Source of the DNA: Aplysia californica
Taxonomy: Eukaryota > Mollusca > Gastropoda > Aplysiida > Aplysiidae
Direction: 5' to 3'
Length of the DNA stretch: 64,000 nt
NCBI RefSeq assembly: GCF_000002075.1
Contig: NW_004797857.1
Location: 71,421 to 135,420 of the forward strand
Positions within the stretch are counted from its first letter, which is position 1. Each line of letters opens with the position of its first letter. The notes under the pieces are model-generated. The model saw only the letters and a program-made list of their open reading frames with translations, did no database searches and had not been told where the DNA came from. This document shows, piece after piece, positions 34,801 through 47,000 of the stretch. A program made the translations under genes and the position numbers.

Positions 34801-37800
34801 GCGCAGAGAACTGCTTTTAAAGGTAAGCTTTTTAGTACCATCTATTTTAGAGATCACTATTAGTTTTTGTTGTCAGGTTGGTCCCTAAAACAGGCTTGGC
34901 TACTCAAATAAAGTAGAGTTAAATACTACGGAAAATAATTTTATGCGATTTTTGGCAGAGACAAATCGATAAAAGTTTATAAAAACTCCCCGTACAAATT
35001 AGATATATGTAAATTGATAGATGGAGTTGTCATTTTGAATGGGTTCATGAATAGATGGATGTAGTATGAGGGTTACATCAAGTTCGAGAAGGTACTACTT
35101 CTTCCTTTACCTTTCATATCTGCTGTAGCCTGTTCACTTTCATCTGTCTGATTGTAAAACATAAGATAAAAACAAATTGTTCTGTTAAATCTTTCAGTGT
35201 CTTTGCATGTAGGTCTAAAAAGCTGGATGACTAACAAAATCTAAAAGCCCATTACTGAAGGCCACTGCAGACTTGAGTTCTGACAGTTTCTAAAATTTTA
35301 GCCTGGAGTGGGGCAAAAAAATGATATAATAAAGGATTTACAGCATACTCCTAAAATGTAAAAAAAATTGGCCGATTTATATCAACGCCACAGTTCAACG
35401 CATGCCTATGAAACACAGCTCAGCGGACTGGGGAGTGCTTTTCAAGATTGTCTTGTGAAGGAAGCTACAAACTTACACTGAAGTATGGGGACAGGGTAAT
35501 CATGGTAATGTTGCTGTCTCAAAATTAGCATTTTGTAGTGTAGGTTACTGTAAGTCATTTTTTGTTTACACTCAAAGGTCAGTGTTTAATGTAGGACCCA
35601 AATAAAGAAACTTTTCTATTACTTGATCAGGGTTTTTACCCAGCCCCCCCCCCCCCCCCCCCAAAAATGTTTGGTTGCTGGCCTAAAAGAGTGACATACA
35701 AAGTTACGTGTGTATTGGCAAACTTTTTAATTAGCTAGAATTTTTTAATCTGGACAGATGAAAGTGAATAGCTTTAGACAGCTTTTTGTCCCCACACTGG
35801 CAATATGAGTCCTTGGAAGATATTCTCCAGCTAATGCAGGTAAATTTTTTTCCCCCTGTCCTTGGGCAGTTCATCATGTTTTGTGCATGTTCTGTAGGTG
35901 ATTAGAGGGGACTCTGATATCTCTACTGTTTCCATTATTGCTGTAATTAATCTTGAGCTGTTCCTGACGAAAAGTGATGGTTATTATGCAGACTTGCAGC
36001 TTAAATAATTATCCTTCCTTGTGTTCAGCTTTAGTGTGTTGAGCTGTTGGTATTTTCAGAGGCATCACTCTTGTTTAGATTATCATGATTGAACATCATT
36101 GATTTTTGTTTAATGGACCAGTGTTGTTTTCATCTCCAGTACAACTGTGTCGTCATACTAATTTATATTCAAGGAAGTGGTTTGGTGGACTACAAAGGTT
36201 GTCTTACAGCAAATTTTTTTATAAACATAAAACCTTTCCTTTGTCTTTGGCTTCTTTAAGGGGCTGACAGTTTGTTCTATTTTTTTTCGGCAGATGTCAA
36301 AGGCTACTAAAGAGGAGCGAGAAAAAATGATGGTCAACTTGTCCCTGAGGCAGACCAAGCTTTCCACACTGAAGTCAGAGCTGGAGAAAACGAAGAAAGA
36401 GCAGGGGGAACTCATGCGCAAAAGCCAGAGGAAAGGACTGGGGACGAATGACCCACAGCTGGTCAGCAATCGCAAGTCCCAAGAGGAGCTGGAGAAACAA
36501 ATTGAGAAGTTGCTCAGTGCTGACCTTAACGAGCCTCTCAGTCCTGTGGGCAAGAGCTCAGACACAGTTTCCGAAGCTAAGTCAACAGTTCCCCTTACAG
36601 CAATCAAAGCAGCTGCATCAGCGTCTAGCAAACCCACTGTGCCAGCATCTAGCAAACCCACTGCTGCGGCGTCTACCAAACTAACTGCGCCTACTATTGT
36701 TAGGGCAACAGGTTTAGCTGCCAAGGCTAAGTTGTCCGATTCAGCAGCTTCAGCAGCCGGGAAGTCTCCTAGTTCTGCAGGAACGGCTGTTGGCAAGTCC
36801 ACTGGATCCGCTACTGTGGGAAAATCCACAGGATCCACTGCTCTAGGAAAATCTACAGGATCCGCTGCTCCAGGAAAATCTACAGGATCAGCTGCAACTA
36901 AAGCCACGGGCCCAGCATTGGCCAAGCCAAGTGCGCAAGTGGCGGGCAAGACTGGTGGACCTGCTGCCTCCGTTGGGAAAGATAAAAAGCCAACTGAGAG
37001 CGGGAAAGATAACAAGAGCACTGCCTGGACTAGTGTGAAGGTCACCAAGACAGATTTGCCACTGCTGGAGCCGAAAGATGGTCAATCCGCGAATGCGAAA
37101 AAAAAAGTTGAAAAGGTTGGTATTCATATTATGTTTAGTGGTGGAGATAGGGATAAAAGGCTGTGGCTTATTCATTTCTGTATTCTGATACTGAAGTTTC
37201 ATATTATATCATCATGTATAGGATGCAGTTTCTATCCTTAAAATCAGGGCTTCTGAGTTGCCCCTCATCTTATCTCTTTAAGAAACAAAAGTTAATTTTT
37301 TTTCTTTGACTTTCTGGAAATAAAAAAGCGACTTTTCAATGGATCTGAGCAATGCAGTAAAATCAGTACTTTGAAACAAGATGGCTGCTCCTTGTTGCAC
37401 TGTAAGTGTGGTTGGTAATAAAAAGTCCAGTAACAAACATGATGGTACTTACATGCATGCATCCTACACGTGATGATATATATGATATTATTTGTTGTTG
37501 TTGCTGTTGTAAAGATAGAATTATTTAAGTTTTAGCAGTTGGTATTTAGAGGGCGATGCATGCCAGTTTATTGTACTCATGGTCTTATTTGGAGATTTCC
37601 TCTCTTGTGAAGGGTCTTCATATTTTACTTTGTTTTTCTTTTGTGTAGCTAAACGAGGACACAAAAAAAAGTGGAACGTCCAGCTCCAGACATTCAAGCT
37701 CTTTGTCAAGCTCCAAAAACAAAATTTACTATGAGTACTTTGATGGAGGAAATCATTGGTGTTCTGCCTGTGGGAGTAACTGTAACTCTGCTGACCAGTT

Positions 37801-37995
37801 TCTTCAGCATTGCCATGGAAAGAAACATATGGGGGTATGTACTCCTTTTGTGCGTATGTACTCCTTTTGTGCTTAGAATTATCATGAAGTGTGTGTTAAG
37901 ATTAGAAGGGAATGGTTTGTTTTCTTCAATTTTATCGATTCTGCCTTAGACAACCACTTTCCTCCTTGACAGTGGGTGCACATCTGAAACAGTTT

Positions 37996-38079
<84 letters not shown>

Positions 38080-41000
38080 TCCCTCTCCCTCTCCATTGGT
38101 AAGGGCGTGAAGTATAATTTTTATTTGGGGGGATGGGGGGTGGGAAGATCACGAGGTTTGACGGCTTAATTTTTACTCATGAGAATTATTGTTATTCTGG
38201 ACCTTCTTTTTAGTGCTAGTGTTTCAATTTTTTTTCAGATGATTAGAAATTTATCATGAGTGTCTCTTAAAATGAACAGCAAGGGAGTTTAAAAAAAAAA
38301 TAATAAATTTTTTTTTCCTTTTTTTTTTCGAACAAAATTAGTTTGTGTATAGTCCAATGTGTGTATGTTTACATTTTTTTTTCTTCCCCAAAGCAGAGCA
38401 GAGCATTGTCAAGCAAAGCCTGCCAAAATCACCCTTGTTTTTTAAAGTTATATTTAATTTTGGTGAAGTTATTGTCAGGATGCTTTTTAAACAGAAACAT
38501 TACTAGAAAAATGTAGATGCCAGTGCTGCTCAAAGAAGTAAAACTGTGGACAAGTGGTAAATAAACTTAGATATAACTTTTCTGCAAATGTTGCTTCATG
38601 TTATAAGAAGGGAAGGCAGGATTTGCATTCATGTACAGAAATTTACTGATTGCAGATTGAAATTGAAAACAAAAATGTATTGAGTTTTCTGTCACAATGT
38701 GCTTGAAAATCTAGCTTAGTACATAAATAGCAATGTATATCATTTCTTTGATTTTCAAAATTGAAACAGGGTGCATCATATTTATGTATACTATCTTATT
38801 CATATGTACAGAACATTGAGTTTGTTTCAAGACCTTGGAAAGATGAAAACTCTTCAAGCAAATCCTCCACTCGAAAAGTTGGACAACCAGTTGGTAGAAG
38901 AATCAAGGGTATGTGCATTTTGTGTCCTCTTAAATGTAGACTTCAAAACACTGATGATGTATGTTATTTTTTTGCGTTTTATTCTCGATTAACAGGCTAG
39001 CTAGGATTTCTTTGATCTTTCTCTGTAACTTTGTCTTGAATGTGAGTATTAACACTTTGCCCCCTCGGTAAGAAGCCGTACCTTTTCCCCACTGGACACT
39101 GATCGCTGGGTTCCCGTGGCCTCCTTGAATTCAAGGAGTCCTTGAAAACTGCTTGAATTTGCATTCAAAGAAAAACCTTGAAAATTGCTTGAATTTGCAT
39201 TCAAGGAAAAATGGTCCTTGAAAACTCCCTGAATTTTGCCAGACCGGACAGGAACACAGCGTGACTGCCAGGCCCCGGGAATCCCGAGGGCCCCTAAGTC
39301 CATTTTTGCTGGTCGCGATTGTGATATAATATTCATTCGGCTTTTCTCGGCCCGAGAGTACGTTACCCGCGCACAGGCGGTTATTGCGGCAACAAATGGA
39401 AGAGTATGTGCGATACCGAAGCTCGATCGGGAAAATCAAGATCTGCTTTCGCTTTCGTTACCGCCCAGAAATTTGCTGGTAGGGCCTATAGTAGTCTGAT
39501 CACGCCACACTTGTAACATGCAGGTTCTGGTTCTGCATTACAAACGCGGTGTCGTCTTGAAAATAAATCATTTGTCCTGTGCTGCCGCTTGTGAAAAAAA
39601 AATAATACAAGCTTCTTGTTGGGCTCGCCATCGTGACCGGTCATTGAACCTGTGCGTTTTCGTCACATCGTGAGTATCGGCGATGGTTGAGGTCACCAAA
39701 GTTCATGCAAAGTCTGAGCGCTGGGAAGAATAGGACTCGGGAATGGGGGGTATTGATTTTTTTTAAAAAAGATGCACGCGGGGGAGGGGGTTGGCGGGAT
39801 GGGGTTGAAGGCAACACCGGATGACAAAAACTGAACTTGGAAGCAGATTTTATGTTCCAGAATTTTGATTGCTGTTCGATCTAGATCTAGATCTTGATCT
39901 CTCTGCAAAACGCGCGTTGGTGCAGGCCTTGTGTGGAATCGGGATGTCTCACTCGAACCTTGTAAGCCGTGTTTTTTTAAACTAAAGGGTTCCCGTTTCA
40001 TTGGGCAGGTGATAGTAAATTATATGTATTGTTCTATATTCTTTTAGCTTGCTGTTCAAGATTCGCAGATTTTCAGTGTCACTGCATCTTGCCCTCCCAC
40101 AGTTAGTTCTTACACCTCTCACACTGAATAGGTCTACTTGAGCCATTCATGTTATTACTCTACTTTGAGTTTGAGCTATAATTTTTGTCTTTCACGTTTT
40201 TTATATAAACTTTGACTCCCAAACTGGTTCTTGACGGTCGATATTCTGATTCTAGACCTTTTCTCAGGCTCAAAGCAAGATTCATTTTGATATAGTTTAT
40301 ATAGGCGAATATGATGAGGGGAAAATATTATAAATGAGTATAAGAACAGACTGAAACACTTAAGTCACACAGTATCCCAGTGCCACACTGACATGTTGTT
40401 GACTGGATATAATGTGCCTACATGTGTGCGCACGCGCGTGTGTGTATATATTATAATATATAAAATATAAATGGAGCATGCACTGCCTTTGTTATGTAAC
40501 TTGCCCCTGGAGAATGGATGAGCCCACCTGGAACATTGAGAAGCTGGGTTGGCAGTCACCCTGGGAACAGTTTTTGTTGGAAATCGAAACTATGATATGA
40601 TTCCTTTCCGGCAAGTATAGGCCTATCGAAAATAGGCTTTCGTCGTGAATTTCTTGACCAAACCTCCTTGAATTAAAAAAATTTGTCCTTGAAACCTCCT
40701 TGAATTTGATGGGAAGTTCATGGCAGGAACCCTGCGATCGGCAACAGTGTGATATAGCATGTACCGTATCTGTTTCCTGGTCCGTGGGGATAAGAGTTGC
40801 ACGCTCTGCGGGCTGCGTGGGTGGAAAGTGTTAAGCAAACTGTGTTGATTGTTAACCTAGAAAACCTACAGTTTTTCTACTTTCTAATCTTTGAATGGCA
40901 GGTGGCCAAATTGTATTGAAAATTACATAATTCTATTTGAAATGAGGGAGGGTCAATGAGTCAGCCACCCCCCCCCCCCCCCCCCCAAAAAAAAACCCCA

Positions 41001-44000
41001 ACAAAAAACAAAATAAGGATCATCAACGTTTTGACTTTGCATGTTTAAGTTCTGTATTTCAACAGTGAAATTGTTGATTCTATAAAAAGTATGGTTCGTA
41101 GGGTACAACTTATTGAGCCAAGAAAAATTCTAGAATCAGAGCAGGTGAATGTAAAAATCCGTCAACTGGGCACCACCAGGAACTTATTTCTTTACCAATT
41201 TCAGGTGTTTTTAGAGTTTGGAAAACCTTTTAACTTTTACATTGGAAATTTCTATCTGTAAGATCGCTGTGAAGGGGAAATTTGAATTTTGCGTGTTTTG
41301 GCTATACATTATTACATTTTTTCTGACTGTACTTTAATGAAGACTGTTGTCATGATACAGGTTCTTTTGACTAATTTTGGTCATGCCCTTCAGAATTATT
41401 TAATTAAGGAAAGAGCTATGAAACATTTGCAAGTTGTCAGTAAAGTTGTCTTTGAAAAGGGGTTCCTCTGTTTGAATGTTGTTGATGAAACTAGAAAAGA
41501 TTTCAACGCTGTGGTTTTCAATTTGTAAACTGGATTGCACATTCCCATTAAAAGTAAAAGATTGTTCGTTGAACTAAAGCTCCATCTTAAATGAGAGTGG
41601 AAACTTTTTTTGCTTGCAAAGTTTATTTATGTGCATTTCGTTCGGTTTTGAAATAAATGTCTGATCAGTAGTTTGGTACACTGTACCCTCTTAACGAAAA
41701 TGTTTTTTGTTCATGAGTTCACGATGCTTTCCTGACTTCCTATCTGTAACACAGTTAGCATTGTTGTTTTGTTCTATTGTGCAAGGAAATTTTGATACAG
41801 GAGTACCATCTTGAAAACGAGTGTAACACCTCTCCTGTCCCTCCTCAGGCATCGAGTTGATGTTCCCTGTTGTAGGCTTTTACTGCACAGTGTGCAAGTC
41901 CTATTGTGGTGACTATGAGACTGCCAGTGCACATCTCAAAAGTGAAGAGCACGACAACAAATATGCTGTAAGTACTCGCTGAATTGAATGCTAGTTGGAA
42001 TTTGTGATGTCTCCATTTGAGTTTGTGTGGGTGGTTGACGGGTGGTCCGGTGCGGTTTGCTCCTTCTTTTCTATCAAACATCTATTGTCCTGATCTCTGC
42101 TCCTTTTTTTGGTTGTTACTCTCTTGTAACATCTCTAGCCTTCTGCACTTATATGACCATATTGTGTTGCAAGTGCCATAAAACTCTTTATTAAAACTAA
42201 ACTTCGAGTTTGTTCAGCACCACCAAAATGAAAATGTCCATACAGAATGGGGATGTATGAACATTTGTTTGACTTTAAAAATTATGGACATTGAATTAGG
42301 GTTTCTTTTCTCATTCTTTAAAATGTCTTTTATTAGAAATTATGAGAAGGACATTGTTGTAGGAGTTCCATGTAAGACAATACTAAGCAGGACCCTTGTA
42401 CTTCGAAAGGGAACAACTTACCTTTCCCATTAAATTAGGAACGGCTGGCAGCTTTCCAGTGTCTTATCTCCCAGCCCAATGAAAGAAACCCACTCTTTTA
42501 GACTTGCTGCTCATGAGGAGTGGGTAAGAAAACTCGATGGAGAGTCTTAGCCTATTGAACTCTTGGTGTGTGACAATGACATGAGAGTCAACTGGGAGAA
42601 ATGATGAAATGGCCCAAAATTTCTTTGTGTAAACCAGATCTGCTTGATTTTGTGTGTGTGTGTGTGAAGGGATGTTGTAATGCAAAGAATAAAAAGGAAA
42701 ATAAAACCCAGGTTGAAAATCCTTTCGTGTTAGCTGTCAGAGATTTTTTGTTTAGAGGCTTAAGGACTTGATATTTAGTTTGTTTGTTGTCTGATTACTC
42801 TTTGGCTTGTAAGAAAATCTGATATTTACACACTGCTATGTGTAAGTGCTTCCGATCTCACATTCTGTCAAATAAGGTTTAGTAATACCCAGCTCACACT
42901 GCCAGTTTTGATTCAGTTGGGGCCACCCAGATTTTTTTTTTTACAGTGGGGCTAAAGCAAGTTACCGTTTTGGCACAATGTGGTTAAACTCCATCAATTT
43001 ATATTGTGACCTTTAAAAATCAAACATATTTGTTTTTCAAGGTCGCAAGTCAAATGGGTTGTTGCTGTTGGCTAAGAATGGCTGATTACAAGGCTTTGGG
43101 GTTGTAGCCTACAAATCACAAGGCCAGGGAAAAAATTTTTTGGGGTGTGGGGAATGTGATAATGAACAGAGGCTGATAGAAAGCTATTGGAATTTCCCAT
43201 GTCTGTGGATTTCAAGAACCTCTCGACACAGCAACTGTGAATATGTTACAGTCAATCACTGAGGTCATTATTGAAGGGACTGGTCGTGTCCAACACCTTG
43301 TGCTGGTCAAAGTTTTCTATGCTTAACTGTCTGGGTCAAATTCTGAAATAACGAAGAAGGGGTCTATTCGTAGTGTGCACTGAACCTACCATTAATCAAC
43401 TTTGCCTAAACTGACCCAATCATGCCCATGAGCAACCAGAATGAAATATACCTCAATGTTAAAAGTATTGCAATTTGTGAAGATATAATTTTTTGTTTTT
43501 TTACATTAAAAATGAGTATAATTATATATCTCATCGTTAACTTATTCTTTTTATTTTTCCCAGGAATTCATCAAACAGAATCCCATGTACGAAAAACAAC
43601 TCCTCCTGGAAAAAGCAACAAGCTTGTCTGTGAGGAAGGGGAGGAAACCACCAGAGGAGATAAGAAAATATTGGGAGAAGAGTCCTTCTCCTCCCCCCAA
43701 TCCTCCTCCACCCCCACCACCATTACCTCGTGAAAAACCACCAGCACCTCCTTTACCTCCTTCGTCAAAGAAGTCTGAATCTAAATCTGTCAAAAATAGT
43801 AAAGCAGCAGAAAAATCTGGTGATAAAACACAGAGCAAAGGTAAAACGGGAGCTAAAAGGCATCTGAGAGTTTCGGGCAAAGATGCTGGTTCAGATAATG
43901 AAGATGTCGGTGAAACTGAGAACATGACTGTGGTTGATATGGAAATAGAAGAAGAGGAGGATGATGGCTCTGGTGATGTGGACATCAAAGTGCCAAAAAT

Positions 44001-47000
44001 GAAAGCTAAGAGCAGCTCTATTCTGCCTCCGTGGACTCCTTTGACTTCTGATAGTGCAGAAAAGGTTGACGACTCCAACAGGCAGACTCAGGAATCTCCA
44101 GTCGAGCCTCTGGAGAAATTTGTCACCATTGGAGAGGGCGGGGTGTCAGATGTGCCTGTTGACCCAACAGATCTTGACCTGTCGACCATTCCCATCCCAG
44201 ATGAGCCAACATCCTCTGTCCCAGTAGAGCAGGCTCCGGCTGTTACCCCCAACCCTGAAGAGGTTCCCACGGTCAAGTCGTGGCAGGATTATCAGCGGGA
44301 GAAAGATCAGGAATTGGAAGAAGAAAAGCGTATGATGGGGATTGATGTAGATGCAGAGGAGGAGAAACCCATGGCAGTGGTGCCGGTACGTCCGCCAGTA
44401 GTTTATGTGAAGTCCGAGCTACTACCCAGTGAAATTCCTGAGGACAAAGCTACTAGTTCAGGGGCAGAGAAAGAAGGGAAGCAAAAACAAAAAAATCCAA
44501 ACACATTGTTTGCCAAGGCTCATGGTCATATTGCCAATCCAAAGGCAAAGTTGAAGGCTGTGGGGCCTCAGAGCATTACAGACGAAGACTTTGAGGCCAA
44601 GATACAGAATGAAATCAAAGCCCGTTTAGCTCAAGAGAAAGAGAAGATGATCAAAAAGAAGCTGAGGCAGGAGCAGCAGGCGGAGAAGAAGGAGAAAAAA
44701 TTGCTGGAGGAACTTGAGCAGAAGAGGAGAAGGATCTACAGTGACAGCGAGTCGTCTTCGGAGGACTCTGATGATGCTGAGGATGTGGAGAGGCCCCTAG
44801 AGTCTGGAGCGCAGATGCCAAGTGAGATGTCCGTGACTCAGTTTTCTGAAGTTGAGGCGGCCTCCCAATATCCTACACAGACATTTGGTACTGAATCCGA
44901 GGCTGGAACGGGCTTTCTGTATCCTGCGAACACTGGGCACCTTGGCGGAGATAGCGCTGTTTCTACAGCAACTGACTACGAGGGACTTGTGCCAGCCACT
45001 CCTTCAGAAAATCAAGCAAATGTACAGGCTGAAAACAGTGCTCCCGATTTGACAAATCAGGCTTACTCGCTGCCTGGAAGCTCTGAATTACATGGTGACA
45101 TACCTTTTCCTGAAATTGCCTCTACCTCAGTGGGAGGTGGGGCTGTTGATGGTCCCTCGATGGGTGTTTCTGAAAAGGTTGAGATGTCGTCAACTCAGGT
45201 TGAAGGCAGCTCACTAACTGACCTTCCTCTATTGAAAGATGAAACTGCTGACTCCACTACTACAGAGTTGTCTGCATCTACTGGAGAAACTTCAGTAACT
45301 GTGTCTCTTGAAATGCCTGCATTGGAGGGTGAAACTGCTCCAAATCTGATTTTAAACCAGGGGTCGGTCAATTCAGGTTTGGAAGGCAAAACTGAAGTGG
45401 CTGACGGAAGTCATTCTTTTGCGGAGAGTTGTCCCACAGAAGCTGTAATCTCTTCGGCTAACAAAAACGTTGATGTTATGCTAGCAGAAGCAGATTCGGG
45501 AGTCTTGCCAGCCCCTGGTGTCGACTCTGCCCATGATAACCAGCTAGAAGAATCCCTTCACTCTGTGGACAGTACCACAGAACTTGGAACTGCTTCGATT
45601 AAGGCTGAGCAGAAAATGGAGAATTTTGGAGAGGAATCAGATCCTAAGGCTGTTAGTAAAGAGAAACAGTCCTCTCATGTTTCCAAGGAAAGCCAATTGA
45701 AGCGGACCACGACCAAGGCCAAAGTGAAAACAGCACCAAAGGCAGGGGCTAAAGAAAAGCCTGGCGTGCCCTCGTCTGAAGGAGAGATTAGTGACCTCAC
45801 TGCCTGCTTTGCTTATGCAGACTTGTCTGTTGCCAGGCACGCCCAGTCTGTCGCTCAGACCAAACAAACTGTGAAACAGAAAACAGCATCACAAGCAAAA
45901 GATATCAAAAGTGTGAGTAGGAAAGCAAAGACACCAAAAGCCAAACGTCAGGTGAAGAAGAAATCAAATGAAGCTGCTGCTGGTAAGGGATCTGGTAGCG
46001 GTGCTGTCAGTGATGATGAGATGGACACAGATGAGTTTGAGAGGATGGCAGAGCTCATGCTGGGAGAGAATCTTATTGTCCTTTCAGAGGTCAATGAGGA
46101 AGAGGCCGAGGCTGCCGTGGCTGATGCCAGACCTGAAGATGTTGTCAGTGGGACTTCTGCTGAAGCTGGCGGCAGTTCTGAAATACCCAATGTTGAGCCT
46201 GCTGGTGGCGGTGCTTGCGTTCCAGAGGATGAGGCAGCGGAGGTACAACAAAAGCAGGGACTGACTGAAGCTGATTACCCCGCAAACACTGAAGGTGATG
46301 CTTATTATAAACATTTGAAAGAGCAAAGTGAAAGTGCTGGTGAAGTCGAAGGCAGCGGAGTGTCTTCATTACCTGTTTCAGCTCCTGAAGTGTCGTCCCT
46401 TCAACCTGTGGTTATGGTGGAGGATCTGTGCGTCCCTGCACCTCAGCATGAAGTCAGTGCAAGAGGGAATGAACCTCCAGAGTGTGTAGGTGGAGCAAAT
46501 GTTGTGCAGAGTCTAGAAGGTGGAGAACAGGGTCTTGATGCAGGGTCTGGTGATGTGGAGAATGTACCTGTTGTCGAGCAAAGTGAATTGCACTCAGAAG
46601 TTTTGGAGGTGAGCAGAGTGAAAGGCGGTAGAGGTCGAGGTAAAAAAGGAGGGCGGGGGAGGGGTAGGAGAGGCGCAGCTCAGAGCAGGGCTTCAGCGGC
46701 CAGCAGTGAGCCTGTTGCAGAGAAGTGTGAGACTCCCAGTCTCTCTGAGACGACGGGGGAACACTTGGAGGAAGAACAGACGGCAGTGGTTGTGGAGGGG
46801 GTATCTTCAGGCAGGACGAGAAGCAAGCGACTAACTCGAGGACAAATGGCTGCAGAAGAAAAGACGAGATCCAGCAGTCGACTGACCAGAAGCAAGCTCC
46901 AGGACAACCTCAGTGTGACAGCGGAGAGCCAGGCTGATACAGCGGAGAGCCAGGCAGATACAACGAAGAGCCAGGCAGATACAGCGAAGAGCCAGGCAGA

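Noticed and set aside
32045-34888. Independent single-exon gene starting at 32045
   Set aside because: The frame is open back to a good acceptor at 31918 and forward to a donor at 34822, and it joins conserved ZNF318 exons in phase.
36158-37048. Long minus-strand ORF of 296 codons
   Set aside because: It is exactly antisense to ZNF318-like exon 3, Ala/Val-rich because of the sense composition, and has no recognisable domain.
43551-44078. Minus-strand ORF of 175 codons rich in Ser and Gly
   Set aside because: Shadow of the Pro-rich and Ser-rich start of ZNF318-like exon 7.
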